Origin: Brugia malayi
Taxonomy: Eukaryota; Nematoda; Chromadorea; Rhabditida; Onchocercidae
Assembly (NCBI RefSeq): GCF_000002995.4
Contig: NW_025062477.1
Location: 8,218,649-8,282,648, forward strand
Direction of reading: 5' to 3'
DNA: 64,000 bases
This document shows, piece by piece, positions 49,724 to 62,619 of this stretch. Both the position numbers and the translations under genes were made by a program. Numbering within the stretch: position 1 is the first letter of the stretch; each line of letters opens with the position of its first letter. Below the pieces are notes generated by a model. The model was not told the DNA's origin. It ran no database searches and saw only the letters and a program-made list of their open reading frames with translations.

Positions 49724-52700
49724 ATGCCAATGAGCAGTATTTGGCCTTATTGTTATTATCACTATTCCGTGAATCCTAAAAGGTCATTTTGTCAGCAGGC
49801 AATTACGACACAGCGTCGGCCAGTAGATGCAATGTTATTCACAATTAGCCAAATCCCAGGAACTTCTACAGATGTTACTCAGTCAAGATTGGACAAACAG
49901 TGCGATACTTCTCCATTCCCAAATGGTATAAGTAGAAGTCGCAGTACTGCTAGTAGTACTTATGCTGATTCTACTAGCTCTGGAATTGATTCTCGAGATA
50001 GCTACCAGCAACAGGAGGAATCTGGAAGTCTCCTAAGTTACGTAGCAGTTGCTTCATCTTCTGACAGCAATCACTATTTACCAGAAATTACTTGTCTAAG
50101 CGACAGTGATTATGACCTTGTTAATATTGATTTCTATCCGCGCAGACAATATTTTCCATCTTCAAAGCAGATCCCAAAATACTCGGTACAACCAAGCAGA
50201 TTACAATCACATGCTTCTTCAGACTTTCTAATTGCAGCATATTCATCATGTTATCCTTCTGCTTTGAAATTATGTAATCTACGCAGAGCATATTTGGCGA
50301 GAAAAGAGAAAAGTTCGTCAGCTGTAAATCTCAATATTATCAATCCTGCTTCTACCTGGTTTAGTGTTTATCAATCCCCTAATTGCGTTTTGATACCATT
50401 AAAAGAGATTGAAACTTATATTCATTGTTTGGAAAGGTATGTGATTCATAAATTTTAATATTCCGTTTAATGAAGATGAATAATACTTTTATTGTCAAGA
50501 AAAAAACGCTGTTGAAAATCCCTTCAAACAGACATCAGAATAATTTAAGTTTTCTACAACCTGATTACTTTATCATACTTTCACTTTAGCTTATTATATA
50601 GGTATATACATCGTATGAAAAAACTGAAATCTTCATCTCTAGCAGAAAAAAGTAGAAATACATATTTTTTGGTATATATCAGTCAAGATTCTTGTTGAAT
50701 TTTTTTGATCATCTAGAAGCATTTCTATACTTATGTGCTTGACAAAACACTCAGCTTTCTTTTCATTAAATGATGAAGAATGTGTTCAACATATTCTTCT
50801 GCTTTGGAACAACTGAAAGACAATAATTTTCTATTGCTTAGTAAATATCATTGTTATCGATTCTGATTCCATGATAATACGTTCTAAGTAATATGGTCAA
50901 GGAATTAGTCAAAAATAGCCCCATAACCTAGTCAACTGATACTTGAAACGGTTGATTCATTGGATTAAAGACTACAGCTCAAACCCTTTGCCTTCCCACT
51001 CGTTTTCTTTTCAGTCTCTTTTTCTCTATGCATTCGAACAGCTGTTTCAACTTTTCGAGGTTTTTTTTTTTAAACTACTTATCTATCTATATATTTTACA
51101 TATATAGGACTTAAAGCGGCTTGTTCCTCACTGAAGGACTATGCTACTTTAATTCGATTAAAGGAATACAAAGCTGAAATTATTGGGACATGGCAATTCA
51201 AATTAGAATTTCATCTGTTTGTTTAATTGCTTGTTACCTTCTGTACTATAATTGTTATTTTGTAAAACTTCGTGATTTTCATTTACTGCAAAGATATTCC
51301 CTAAGATAGTATTAAATATTAATATCTTAAGATAATGGATTTCTCATGGTTTAATATATTTTTTGAAAGTAATAATTTTGGGATCTTGTTTGAAGACGAG
51401 ATGCCACAATGCTAAATGTGTAAATTGAACTATTCAACAAATTTGTTGTTATATTGAAAACTTTGCAAATTTTTATTTTATGACATCTTTGCATTAATAA
51501 AAATACAAGTTTGAACCAATTAATGCAAGTAGTTTTTCAGAAATAGTTTGTCATGTATTCTTTAATATTTTGAAGAGAAAAATATAGCATCACGTATAAC
51601 TAAGTTGTAATGCAGAAGAAGGGTATCATTAGTAACTTGTTTACCGAAATCACTAATTTTTCCCAAGGGGTACCAAAATCTGAAGAATTTTACACCAAAT
51701 TCAAATAATTGCTAGGATTTTTCAGTTTTTCTACACAGCTGGTACACTCACAAACAACTTCTATACAAGTTCATCCAGTATCTGAATTTGAAGCAACTCG
51801 TTTCACCTCAGATTTGTCATCTCTTCCTACAAACACAAAGAATATCACATCTGAAGTGCTAAGAGCATGTGATAGTATTCGAACAAGTGGTGAGGTTAGT
51901 AGAATTCGTCGGTCATAAAGTTTTGTTGGTAATTTTATTAGGAAAGACTGGAATTGAATTCAATTCAGTTTCTTTCATTTTCAGCTTGAATCTTGCCATG
52001 TTTTAATTGTAAGTTTTGTTTACACTTGTAGTTACTTCTTGAATTCCATTTTGAATTCACCTTAAATTCAAACTTATAATATTTTCAGAATGTTAGCAGT
52101 GTTTCACTGGAGACCGATTCCAGAACATCTAATATTCCAGAAAGTGCTAATAACGAAAATGACCATCCGACATTGTCAACGGATAAGCCAAAAAAGCTAG
52201 TGCAAGGTAATAGTAGGAATTTTGACGCTTGAAAAAATGAATATATTACACAGTTGCTTTGATGGATTTTCAAAAGAAAGGAAGACTCATATATTTCATT
52301 ATCTGATATAATTTTATTAGCTAGAATTGCAGTAGAGAAATTTCTGTACATATTAGCGCGCGATTTTACTTTCTTCAATTATTTTATTATCACCTCTATT
52401 TGTTTCGGTATTCTTGTCTTCACTAAATTTGTAACCACTTTAGACCATTTTTTGGATGAGGACTCGTTGCTAGAAAATTTACCCAAGTTTGAATACTCCA
52501 GTGCAAGCGGTTTGCCATGTGGATTAACAGGCAACATAAATTGGCTGCAGTCAAAATCGCCAAATGCGAAATCAGATTTTAATATTTGTGGCAGTGATGG
52601 ATGTGTCTCAAAGCAGAGGAAACACGTCCTGCAGGCGAGAAACATCCATCGAAGTAGCGTTATCTCAAGCCGTGCCAATGAAGGAAGGTCTGGAAGTAAG

Positions 52701-53363
52701 TCAGGAGGTAAATATATCTACAGTTGCAAGTTCTGCCTTTTTCAGTATTACTGTTTGCCGTTCTGTGCTACCGCATATTTTTGGTGGTATAATATTCGGT
52801 GTCAGTTCTATAACGTTTTCTTTGATCTAGCTGCTAGCTACACTAATTATTTAATTTTTTTCATTTGTTTTAAATTTCTATTCGCCTTCCCCTGATATGA
52901 TTCAATTGTTCCACTGGAATAGAACTACTTTCATCAGCCAACATTTTACTTAAAAGCAATAATTTGATTATATATTAGCAGAAAGGAATGTGCTATAATT
53001 AATAAGTGGATGTGTATTGCATGAATATTTACAGGCTTACCTCCGATGCCTCCATATCATCAGTTGAACAACAATAATTGGCGCAGACAGTCACAAAATG
53101 GTCCTCTATCCAAAAATTACTCCACACGTCCTTTCTCAACCAGTGATGGTTTTATTCGTAATAGAGAGCGAAATAGTTATGACAAGTATATTTCCAGTAA
53201 TCTGATAATTTCTACTAAATCTAAAGATCATGAGTCAAAAAGTCTAAGATGAAGATGGCTTCAATTTTTCTAAAAATTTCAGGAACAAAATTTACAATGG
53301 TCTTGTTCTTAAAATTTCTCCCAACATGTATTACAACTCAATGAGGGGTGTTAATTTAGATTT

Positions 53364-53399
<36 letters not shown>

Positions 53400-56300
53400 G
53401 TACCGTATGTGTTACAAAATAGTTGAAAAATTCAACTGAAGTTTAATAAAGCAGATGTTAGGTAGGCTTCAAATAAGTAAGAATTTACTAAGAAGGGAGT
53501 AGAGTTATGTTCAAGTTAAAGGATGATTTTTGTAATACTTTTTTTTGCATAACTTATTTGGTTAATGGGGTTAAGATTCTGTATGAGTAACATGGATCGC
53601 AACCGTGATCGTTCTCAATGTAACAGTTCTGACAAAAGTTTCGCTTCAAGAATGAACAACGTCTACAGATCTGCGAATAGATCGTGTAAGTCTTTGATTT
53701 ACTGTACTTGGAACGAAACACTAGTATTCTAAAAATTTTCGACAGACTGAGATGGTTCTTTTAGATGATGTTTCTGTCGACTTCCAAGGTTTTATTTGGA
53801 ATGATCAGTTAAAAGAAATGACAATACTTGATCCTGATTTGTTTTTAGCATTTATTTCACATGACAAGAATGGTTTAACTTATCATGATGTGAACACGGA
53901 AAATTCGTTCAGTTTGCTAGCAACTGAGGACAGAAGAGGTCGTGGAATTGCAGCTTCTGATTGTCCGTTACATCGTAATATGAAGCGTAATGGGTCAAAC
54001 AAGTCTCGTAATTCTCCACCAGTGTATCTAGCTTTAAAAAGTCATCGTGAATTTGATATTGATAGCAATGAAGTTGGTTCTTTCATTTTCTTTAAGATAA
54101 ATCTTCTAAACCTTTTGATTAAAGAAAGAAAAGAAATTGTGATCTAAGAAAGCTCCGCTAAAAGCAGAAATATTTTTAAAGACATGAAGTGGAAGCAGTT
54201 TTCAGCCAATGTATCTAGCTTTGAAAAATCATCATGATAACTTTTTATCTCGAATTTAAAGTTTCACTAGATTAATTTGTTTTTTAGAGGTCATTATTGT
54301 GTAAAGAATAAAATATTCCTTCAAAATCAACTACTTATAAATTACACTCTTTCTAAGTTCAGAAAAAAGAAAGGAAGTTATAAATTAATACTTTGAAAAA
54401 CTAATTGCAGTAAATTTCCCCTCAAATTAAACTTCTCAGCATCGAAACAATAAGAAAATCACTTTTTTGCGAAGGTATAAATACTGATAAGACAGCTTTT
54501 TTCGAATTTCATCTTTCTGGACCTAAAATAGGACATTGTAGGTCATTTAGATAAAATCTAATACTGATGGATTAATTTTAAGAACTTTTGCAAGTTTAGT
54601 TAGGCTTATCACGAATTATCTGGTCTCAGAGACTTCAGCACTTCCAATTTCTACGGAGGAAAAATGTTTCGTTTGATAAGACGAAGTGGGTGCAACTGAA
54701 AAAGAGCTTTAGCAATTATTTATTGCATATTTCGCGATTATTAGCCGTGCTGCTTTTTTTAGGTAGAAACAGTTGGTAGTGCGTTAAAAGTGGAAAGACT
54801 TGAGCGACATCATAGTCCGAAACGAAATATTGAAAAAATGCAAAGAACAACACAAGATATTGAACAGCTAACAGGATTATTTTGCGAACGTGTTGCTGTT
54901 TGTGGAGGAGGTTGACTTTTAATTGTTTTTATTTAAATAGTTAAAATATCACTGATCACATACCATATACCATTTAAACTATTAACTGATCAGATTAAAA
55001 GATTAAAAAATAAAAATAAAAAGCTTTCATAAAGGTTTTGAAGATAATTTTAAGGGTGCTTTTGCAGAACGTCTTGCTTTTTATTTTCATGATACCATGG
55101 TAACTATTCATCTCTTGACTCTTAATTCAAGTATTCATTTTTATTCATTTTGTTTTTTTATTTATATAAGTTGGACCGTTTTCTTGAACTGCTTGCTTAT
55201 CTTGATAGTTTTACCACATCTTATTCACAATAATAATTTGTTCAGTAGCATTTATGCTTATGATTGACTATTTGACTTACTTTGAATTAGTGCTGCTTAA
55301 TGTTGACTGCTTAAGAAGCATTTTTTGATTCACTTGTAAAACTTTTAAATTGGAAACAACATATCTTGTTCCCAATTTGTTTTTCATACTGTTTTTTTTT
55401 TTTTTTTTGGAGCAGTGATTTTCACCACTCTTATCAAAGTTTTAATTCACCATTTAATAAAAAAATAATCATTATCTTTTTTATTAAGTATATATTATTA
55501 TGGCTGGCAGGGACTGTGATAAGTTCAGTAGGTTAGCTTGTATGGAAGGACAAAATTCCGCAAGCAGCGATAGATGCAAGTCTAGGTATGATATCTTATC
55601 TTTCTTCTCAACCGGTCTTCTAAATAGTTTTTATTACTTTTATACGGTTGTCTTGAGGAGAAACGAATAATCGCAACCAGTGACCAATCAACATTTGGTT
55701 CTGGCCTTATCTTTCGAAGTTAAATCAGAATGCATAATGTCTACTATAAACGTTATCACTAATCTTTGTTACCATTACTGTTCATTGCGACAAAGCAAAA
55801 GAGGTTAAGAAAATCTGCTTAGTTGAAATTAACCAGCCATGTAGCAGACAGTATTATTTTTAATTTTAAGTAACTTTTTCACAAAATTCTCACTAAAAAT
55901 GATATTTACTGTAGGCTCTTGATTTCCTCAAACTCTGCGCTTGACTTAACTGTTTTTATTTGAAATAATCTGATTTTCAAGGAAGAACAAAAAACAATCT
56001 GTGCGAAATCGTACTATGGGCCAATTTCTAATAGTTTTTTCTTTTTTGTTCATAATACTCAAATCCTTTGCTGCTGGAAACTAGCCTGGACGGAATTTCT
56101 ACTGATGATGAAATGATATTACAAAACAATAAATAATTTCATTAGATAAATAGATTATGAAAGGGAAGGAATTTTAAAACGTGTAGTTTTCCTCTTGAAA
56201 TTCCTGGATATTTGCGAATTGTACAGGACTAGAAAGAAAATATGATGGTTCTTATCAGATAGTGAAATTGAGAGCTATGAGGTTTGGGAAAATCAAATGT

Positions 56301-59300
56301 GCAACGTAAATTGCTAACTCAAATGCAATCATCGAAATTCTCGATAATCCGGTGCGAATTGGGTTTTCCGTTTTTCTACCTGAATAGCAAGTGGCTACTG
56401 TTGGACTTTCAAGCTAATGCTTATTGTTCAGCATGCGAAGGTAAATTGAAATTTTATTGAAATAAATTTAATATGTAATGCTGGCTGAAGATTAACCGTA
56501 ATGATTGTTAAGCCTCGGTTTCTCTTCAGTTCTATTCAGTGAGGTCTATTAGTGGAGTCGAGATTCTCGAAATGTTGTTTGATTAGAGTTAATTCGCAGG
56601 AGTAATCGATAACTCCTTTCTAAAAAAAAAAAAAAAAGACACCGATGAATTACCAAATTTGAAGTATAACTCATGATTTATTAACACTGACAATTTCAAA
56701 AAAGGCTTTTTTCGCCTTTGATTAATGATGAGTTATAATTGTCTAGCGTAGAAAGATGAGAAGAGTGTTAGTGTTAAATAAGCTATTTTAAGTCATTCGC
56801 ATAAAAAGTATAGACAAACTCATTATTCACTCTGTTCTTGTTAAATAAAAACGGCGGCTTTGTGATTATTCCATCAGTTATTGTCATTCACTAACGGTGG
56901 CAAGTCTCTGTCAGCAGTTTCCTTTTGTATTGTCTAAAATATAAAATCAAAAATATCTTCGCGACGGGTTACTTTCGGAATTGTGGTGCGCTTTGCGGAT
57001 GAAATTGTTAACAAAAATAATAAGACTTCTTTTACCTAAATTACATGCATTAGCAATTTAGTTTCTCCCATTCATTTGATTTTTTTTACTGTGTCTTTGA
57101 TATTTTTTCCATGAAATTTCTCTCTTAATCAATGAAAGTGAAAGAATTTGCCATGATTTTTAATAGCATGTTTTCACGTAATTTAATTGTAAGAACTACT
57201 ATTCCTATTTTGTGGTTGCATTTATGCTATGGTTCTTTTTAAAAAGCAGATATGAAGGGTTGATGTTGGAAAAGATTTATGTGATTGAAATTTGCATTTT
57301 TGAAATGCAGTATTTAAATTTCTTCAGATATTCAGCATAGTAAGAACTTTCATGAAAGCTGATCAGAGGCCATCTTCGTAATTTCTAACCATTTCCAAAT
57401 AAAAAAAAAAGTTTCTGAAAAAATTTTTTCAAAAGAATATTGCAGATATTAATGAAGTTTGTATTAGTATTATATACTGATATTAATGTATTGTGTGAGG
57501 GCTACTTAATCAATTTTTACATTTCCTTTTGGAAATGTTTTGTACATAATTTTTTTAAAAATATATATATATATATATATATACATACAAAGAAAAAAAA
57601 TTTTAATACATGACAGTTGGTAGACAAATCTTAGTTAGTTGATGGTATTAAGTACTTCTTCTTTCTACGTATATCAAACATGAAACCTTATTCATGTTTA
57701 AGTTTTAACATGAGATTTAATCAAGTATGACTTTTTAAAAATTTCTTGAAGATTTGATCTGAATCTGGATATTTCAGGGGAAGTTAGCTACCAAAGTGAC
57801 TCATCACCAGCAACAGCAGGTTCGTTTGTTTTCCGTTTTGTTCAATTTATTGTTGCTAGACATTGATCCGGCTTAGCTTTAACTGAGGTATGAAGAAATG
57901 TCCGCAGCTTTATAATAATCCGTAATTGACAGTGTTTATATGATTAGTGTAACTAATTTAATGTTTAACTGGTTTTTATTGCAGGTTTCTGCGATCGTGT
58001 TTTTGTTAACGATAAAAAGATCGCTGAAAGATCGGTTTCATTAGCTGGTGGCATAACGGAGGAGCTACCACAACAAGACAAAGCACAAACTGCCGATGTC
58101 GAACTGGATTTTTCGGGTTCTTTCTATATTCATAATATTTTTAACTTAAAAATTGTTTTTCGAAGTTGTTAATGAAATATTGTCAGAAGGGAGTTTCTTC
58201 CAAGCAGCTATTCTTTTCTTAGTTTTCCTTCTAGTCCTTTTCATGTTTTCTAACTTAAGCATATGCTTCAGCACAAAGACCACTAGAATCACATATTGTC
58301 GATAATGAAGGTTTTGAATTGTCAAAATTGGATGTTCTCAGTGAGGAAATTTGGTATTATCACAAAGCGATCACACAAACGGAAAGCGTTCTGAATCGCA
58401 AGCTTCATCTTCGAGATGTCCTTTACTATGCTATTTCGCCTGTTTTCCCGAGTACGTTAATGGGAATGAATTGTTTAGTAATTGAATTGGTTCCATTGCT
58501 TGCAATCGTGTCTTCAGTCAATCAGAACCACTTATTTGAACCCTCTGATATTTTATAAACGGTGATAAACTGTTGTTAATTGCTAATAACTATAATTTCA
58601 ATGTTTTTCAGTGTGTGGTCTCTACGTGGTTGGTTCATCTTTGAATGGTTTTGGCACGAACAGCTCTGATATGGATTTGTGTTTGATGATAACGAATAAA
58701 GATGTAAGTTAATAATTTATTTATAATCAATGATTTTTCATTACCATTCCACATTCTAAAAGCATCAAGTTTTTTGAATAAAGAACCAGGATTACAGGAA
58801 AAACGCATGGAATTTTGTAGAGTTCGTTTTAATAATTAATCCAAAAAAAATTACATTAATCTAAAAAACTATTTGTTAATATTACTATTGATAACTGGTC
58901 ATATTTTACATCTAGAAACACTTATTTGTCCTCTCTTTTTTTACTATCTCTTCCACTTGAATTATAGATAAAACTAGATCTTCTGAAGATTGAAATGAAT
59001 TTTTGGTTTCCATAATATAAAATATTTTAGTTAGATCAACGAACAGATGCAGTGGTGGTTCTAAATATGATCCAGAGTGCTTTAGCTGAAACGAAATGGG
59101 TTTCACACATGCAACTTATTCTTGCTAAAGTGCCCATCTTGCGTATACGCTTCTATGAACCCTTCACGGATATCACTGTTGATTTGAATGCCAATAATTC
59201 GGTTGCTATACGCAATACGCATCTGCTTTGTTATTATTCCTCATGTAGGTTCTCCTTTTTTCATTATTATTTCTTCTGACATGTCTTTTTTTTTTTCACG

Positions 59301-62300
59301 TGCATATTCTAGAAATTAGTAGGAAATCGGCTTAATTAATCTCTCCACTTAAATTAGAGACTGAAAATAGTCATTATAAAGCAAGCTCAAAATAGGGGTA
59401 AGGAAGCTCTTGTTCTCAATCAATTGTATTTCTGATTTTAAAATATCCGTATATTTTTTATCATTAATTCAAAATTTTAGTTGATTGGAGAGTTCGGCCA
59501 TTGGTGAGTGTTGTCAAAGAATGGGCAAAGCGAAGAGATATCAATGATGCGAATCGTTCCTCCTTTACATCATATTCGCTTGTTTTAATGGTTATTCATT
59601 ATTTGCAATGTAGGTTTTTATTATAATATACTTGAGTTATGCTCAGCGGCACATGGAACTCTGTCAAAAAATTTTATGTATAAGGATACGTCCTAATAAG
59701 TACGTCCCTGTAATAAAAGGGCCTTGTAGTTTGTCAAACCGGAAAAGTGGTATTCTTTTGTTATAAGCTGTCATAGATTGAAGTTAAAACAAATATTCAT
59801 TCTTTTCAGTCTGACTTTTCCAGTTATTTTATTGATAATTTATGTAATTCCAATATCAGTTACGTTAGCATTTAAGAAAATTTAATTCCTCTCTGTTCTG
59901 TATTTTATGAATTAAATTGCTATTTTAATTTACTTCTTTTGTTATTCCTGTATTAAAGATCATTTTATGTGTAACGAACTTTCTTCGAATTCGGATCATT
60001 ACATGAAGTATATACTTAAGCAAATCATGTTAACAAAACAGAAACAAATCTTAGTTCTTATGTTTATCCTTTATTCTGTTATATAAATTCCAGGTGGCTT
60101 GAAGCAGCCAATTTTACCATCGCTGCAGGTAGTGTATCCAAAGCGATTTAGTGCAAGTGCTGATGTACGCTCGCTTAATGTTTCAAGTCATCTAGAACCA
60201 CCGCCTGGATGGGTGACCAATGAAACGATAACTCTTGGCGAATTACTTATTGGTTTTCTCGAATATTATGCGTTCAAATTTGAGTAGGTTGCATATATTG
60301 TAATTTTACATGGGAGAAATTTGAAGATCATTGAAATTATCTCTGTTCCATGATTTATGAAATTTTAACTAAAATATATGTAATGAAGTTACTTATTGAA
60401 CTTTAGCGAATTTTTTGAAATAACACTTGTAGACACGTTTAATCAATTTTTGAAAAAATTCCACTACAGTTACTTGAAAGATGCGATATCAGTACGTTTG
60501 GGTAGCAAAACAGAACGTACGGTGGTCGCACGACAGCCTTCACCTTATAATAGTAATATTGCTCAGTGGAATTGCATTTGCATTGAAGGTTGTAATCAAC
60601 TGGGTTTTATTCTGAATTAAGCAAAATTATCTCATACTTGATGTTATTATCCCACAAATTAAGAGTGAAAATATTTGAATTTGAATTCAATTCAAAAATT
60701 GGTTTTTAGAGAAAATGAATATTTTAATTCTAAAAATATCGGCTATTTCCATCAAATTATGTGCTAGAAATGAGAAAGATGTAATCCAGAAAATGAAGTC
60801 AATAGGTACATCTCACAGGTTTAATTTACTAGCACAATAGATATAAAGTTCCATAGTTGTGGTATGACGAAAGAATTGGGGCATGAAATAATGATCAGTA
60901 ATTGAGAAAAAAAAGGAAGTAAAAAAGGTTTTAAAATCACAAATAATGGATAAAAATAATAGTAATGAAAAAAAAAAAAAAATAGACACTGAGTTTAACT
61001 TACAACATCCTTTAATTGTTAATCAAAAAAGAAGATATTTCTTTTGCTTTGTAACAGGTGTAGAACTAAAGGAATAAATTCATTGAAGAGTAAAACGAGT
61101 ACTTTCACTAATCTATATGAATTTTGTTAATTTCTGGCGCTTTTTGCAGAGCCGTTCACTTTGTCAAATACTGCTCACTCTGTCCATAATCAGATGGTTT
61201 TTGATGCAATCCGTCAGGCATTTGTTGATGGTTGTTGTGAACTGGATAGTAATCGTGATCTGAGAGCATTCTTGGATGTTGGACCAATTAATGTCAGCAT
61301 TGGATCATCAGTGGGGTAGTTCAGTTAGCCTTTCTTTTTATTTTTCTATCGAGAAACAATTTTTTTACAAGACAAATTCTAGCTCAAGTGCACAGCTAAG
61401 CATCCTAGCACAGTCAGAAGTGGGTTCACCAACGACGGCGGATTCTGGTGATGTGACTTTAACAAGCAAACCTCTATTGACAGTTTCACCGCAATCAAAC
61501 AAGTTAGGATACCACTTAATAGGAAGAGATGAATCGCTACCGCTTGATGCAGAATCTGAAATGGAATTAGAAACGGCTGTTACTATTTCATTGGACGAGC
61601 GGATTTGCGTAGAACAAGACATGAGGTTTTTTTTTAATGAAAAAGTGGTGTAAGTTTTGAATGAGCTGCAATTAAATATCAGCAAATATTTAATTGCAGC
61701 TCATTCATTTTACTCTTATTTTTTTTGTTTAAGGGCTTTTGAGTTATAGAAATGAATTTATTTTTTCAACAGTTTGATCTCAGTCTTTTATTTAATCGCA
61801 ATAACTTCAATTACAGCCAGAAAAATGCACCAGAGATTTGTGAGAATGAAGTAACAGATGTAGCTAGAAATGAGGGAACTCCAAAAAGTACTAATGTTAG
61901 TGCTCATTAATGCTTTGTTTTCTTTTTCTTTTAAATGAATTTGTGGAAGTGGGTGTTTAAGGTCGCGAAATTAAAATTTGATTTTAACAAAAGCGTTTAT
62001 TTACGAGATTCGTGAAAACTACTTTTCTTTTTTCTAGGATTTCACAGAAAATGTATTATCATCAGGAGCAGGACTTGATACTACATCATCTATATTTGTT
62101 GATGGTCCTCCAGCAAATAGCGAGCAGATTTCTAAAGCCGTACTCTCTGAATGTCAACCAAAACAACTGCAGGTGGAATCTCATAATGAAAAGTGAGGTG
62201 TTCCCAGAGTTTGTTGGAAGATTGATTTGCACAGATCGTATTTATCTTCTTGGCGGATAATCATATTGATAGCAATAGAACAAATTTAAAGAAATATAAG

Positions 62301-62619
62301 TCAGAGTTGGATAGGTTATTCGAAAATATCTCTTTAGATTAATATTCGCAACTTCTGTTCGATTTTTGATTACTAATTAGAATTTGTTCTTTTTAGATTG
62401 CACGTTGATTCAGCACTATCATTTGAAGCCCTTACTAAGCAGAAGAGTGCAGTGGAACAACAGCAATTTGCAGGTAAAGTAATTGTTCAACGACGTCGTA
62501 AGACCAGTCGTCGTATGCACGGTTCAATGGGATGTGCAGGTCGGAATCGTTTGAATAAATCGAGTTTAGGACAACCAGTAGTGCGAATGAGTTATCGTTC
62601 TGGTACTGCTTCATCTTGA
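49724..62619 (+). CDS. gld-2: Cytoplasmic poly(A) polymerase GLD-2
   Basis: Adds poly(A) to cytoplasmic mRNAs and controls germline fate in nematodes. The catalytic exons are clear. The nucleotidyltransferase exon 58612-58703 has VVGSSLNGFGTNSSDMDLCL, giving the GS motif and the two metal-binding Asp (DMD). The next exon (59031-59244) supplies the third Asp in DITVDLNANN. The central domain has WAKRRDINDANRSSFTSYSL and the PAP-associated region GELLIGFLEYYAF (60094-60283). I chain 21 exons to 62397-62619 in phase for 1,310 residues. The N-terminal 730 or so (49724-50436, 51726-51894, 52089-52206, 52444-52695, 53035-53185, 53576-53685, 53765-54072, 54763-54910, 57778-57819 and on) are Ser/Asn-rich and disordered-looking. 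The C-terminal tail is basic (RRRKTSRRMHG). The true start is uncertain; an earlier exon or the upstream gene could belong to it. Confidence 0.9.
53365..53395. repeat. 31-base T homopolymer in a gld-2 intron
   Basis: Uninterrupted T run about 180 bases downstream of the exon ending at 53185. Probably length-variable. No function is evident. Confidence 0.9.
57561..57582. repeat. (AT)11 microsatellite
   Basis: Eleven AT units in the large gld-2 intron upstream of the exon at 57778-57819. Confidence 0.9.
61659..61706. repeat. Perfect 21-bp hairpin with 6-base loop in a gld-2 intron
   Basis: Bases 61659-61679 are the exact reverse complement of 61686-61706, with CAGCAA as the loop. The arm core is GAGCTGCAATTAAATAT. 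The hairpin lies 33 bases after the exon that ends at 61625, inside the 191-base intron before 61817. The perfect match suggests recent origin or selection. Confidence 0.95.

Noticed and set aside
55068..55099. Small exon-like block (ERLAFYFHDTM) in the large gld-2 intron
   Set aside because: Enters in phase 1 but leaves in phase 0, which does not match the next gld-2 exon at 57778.
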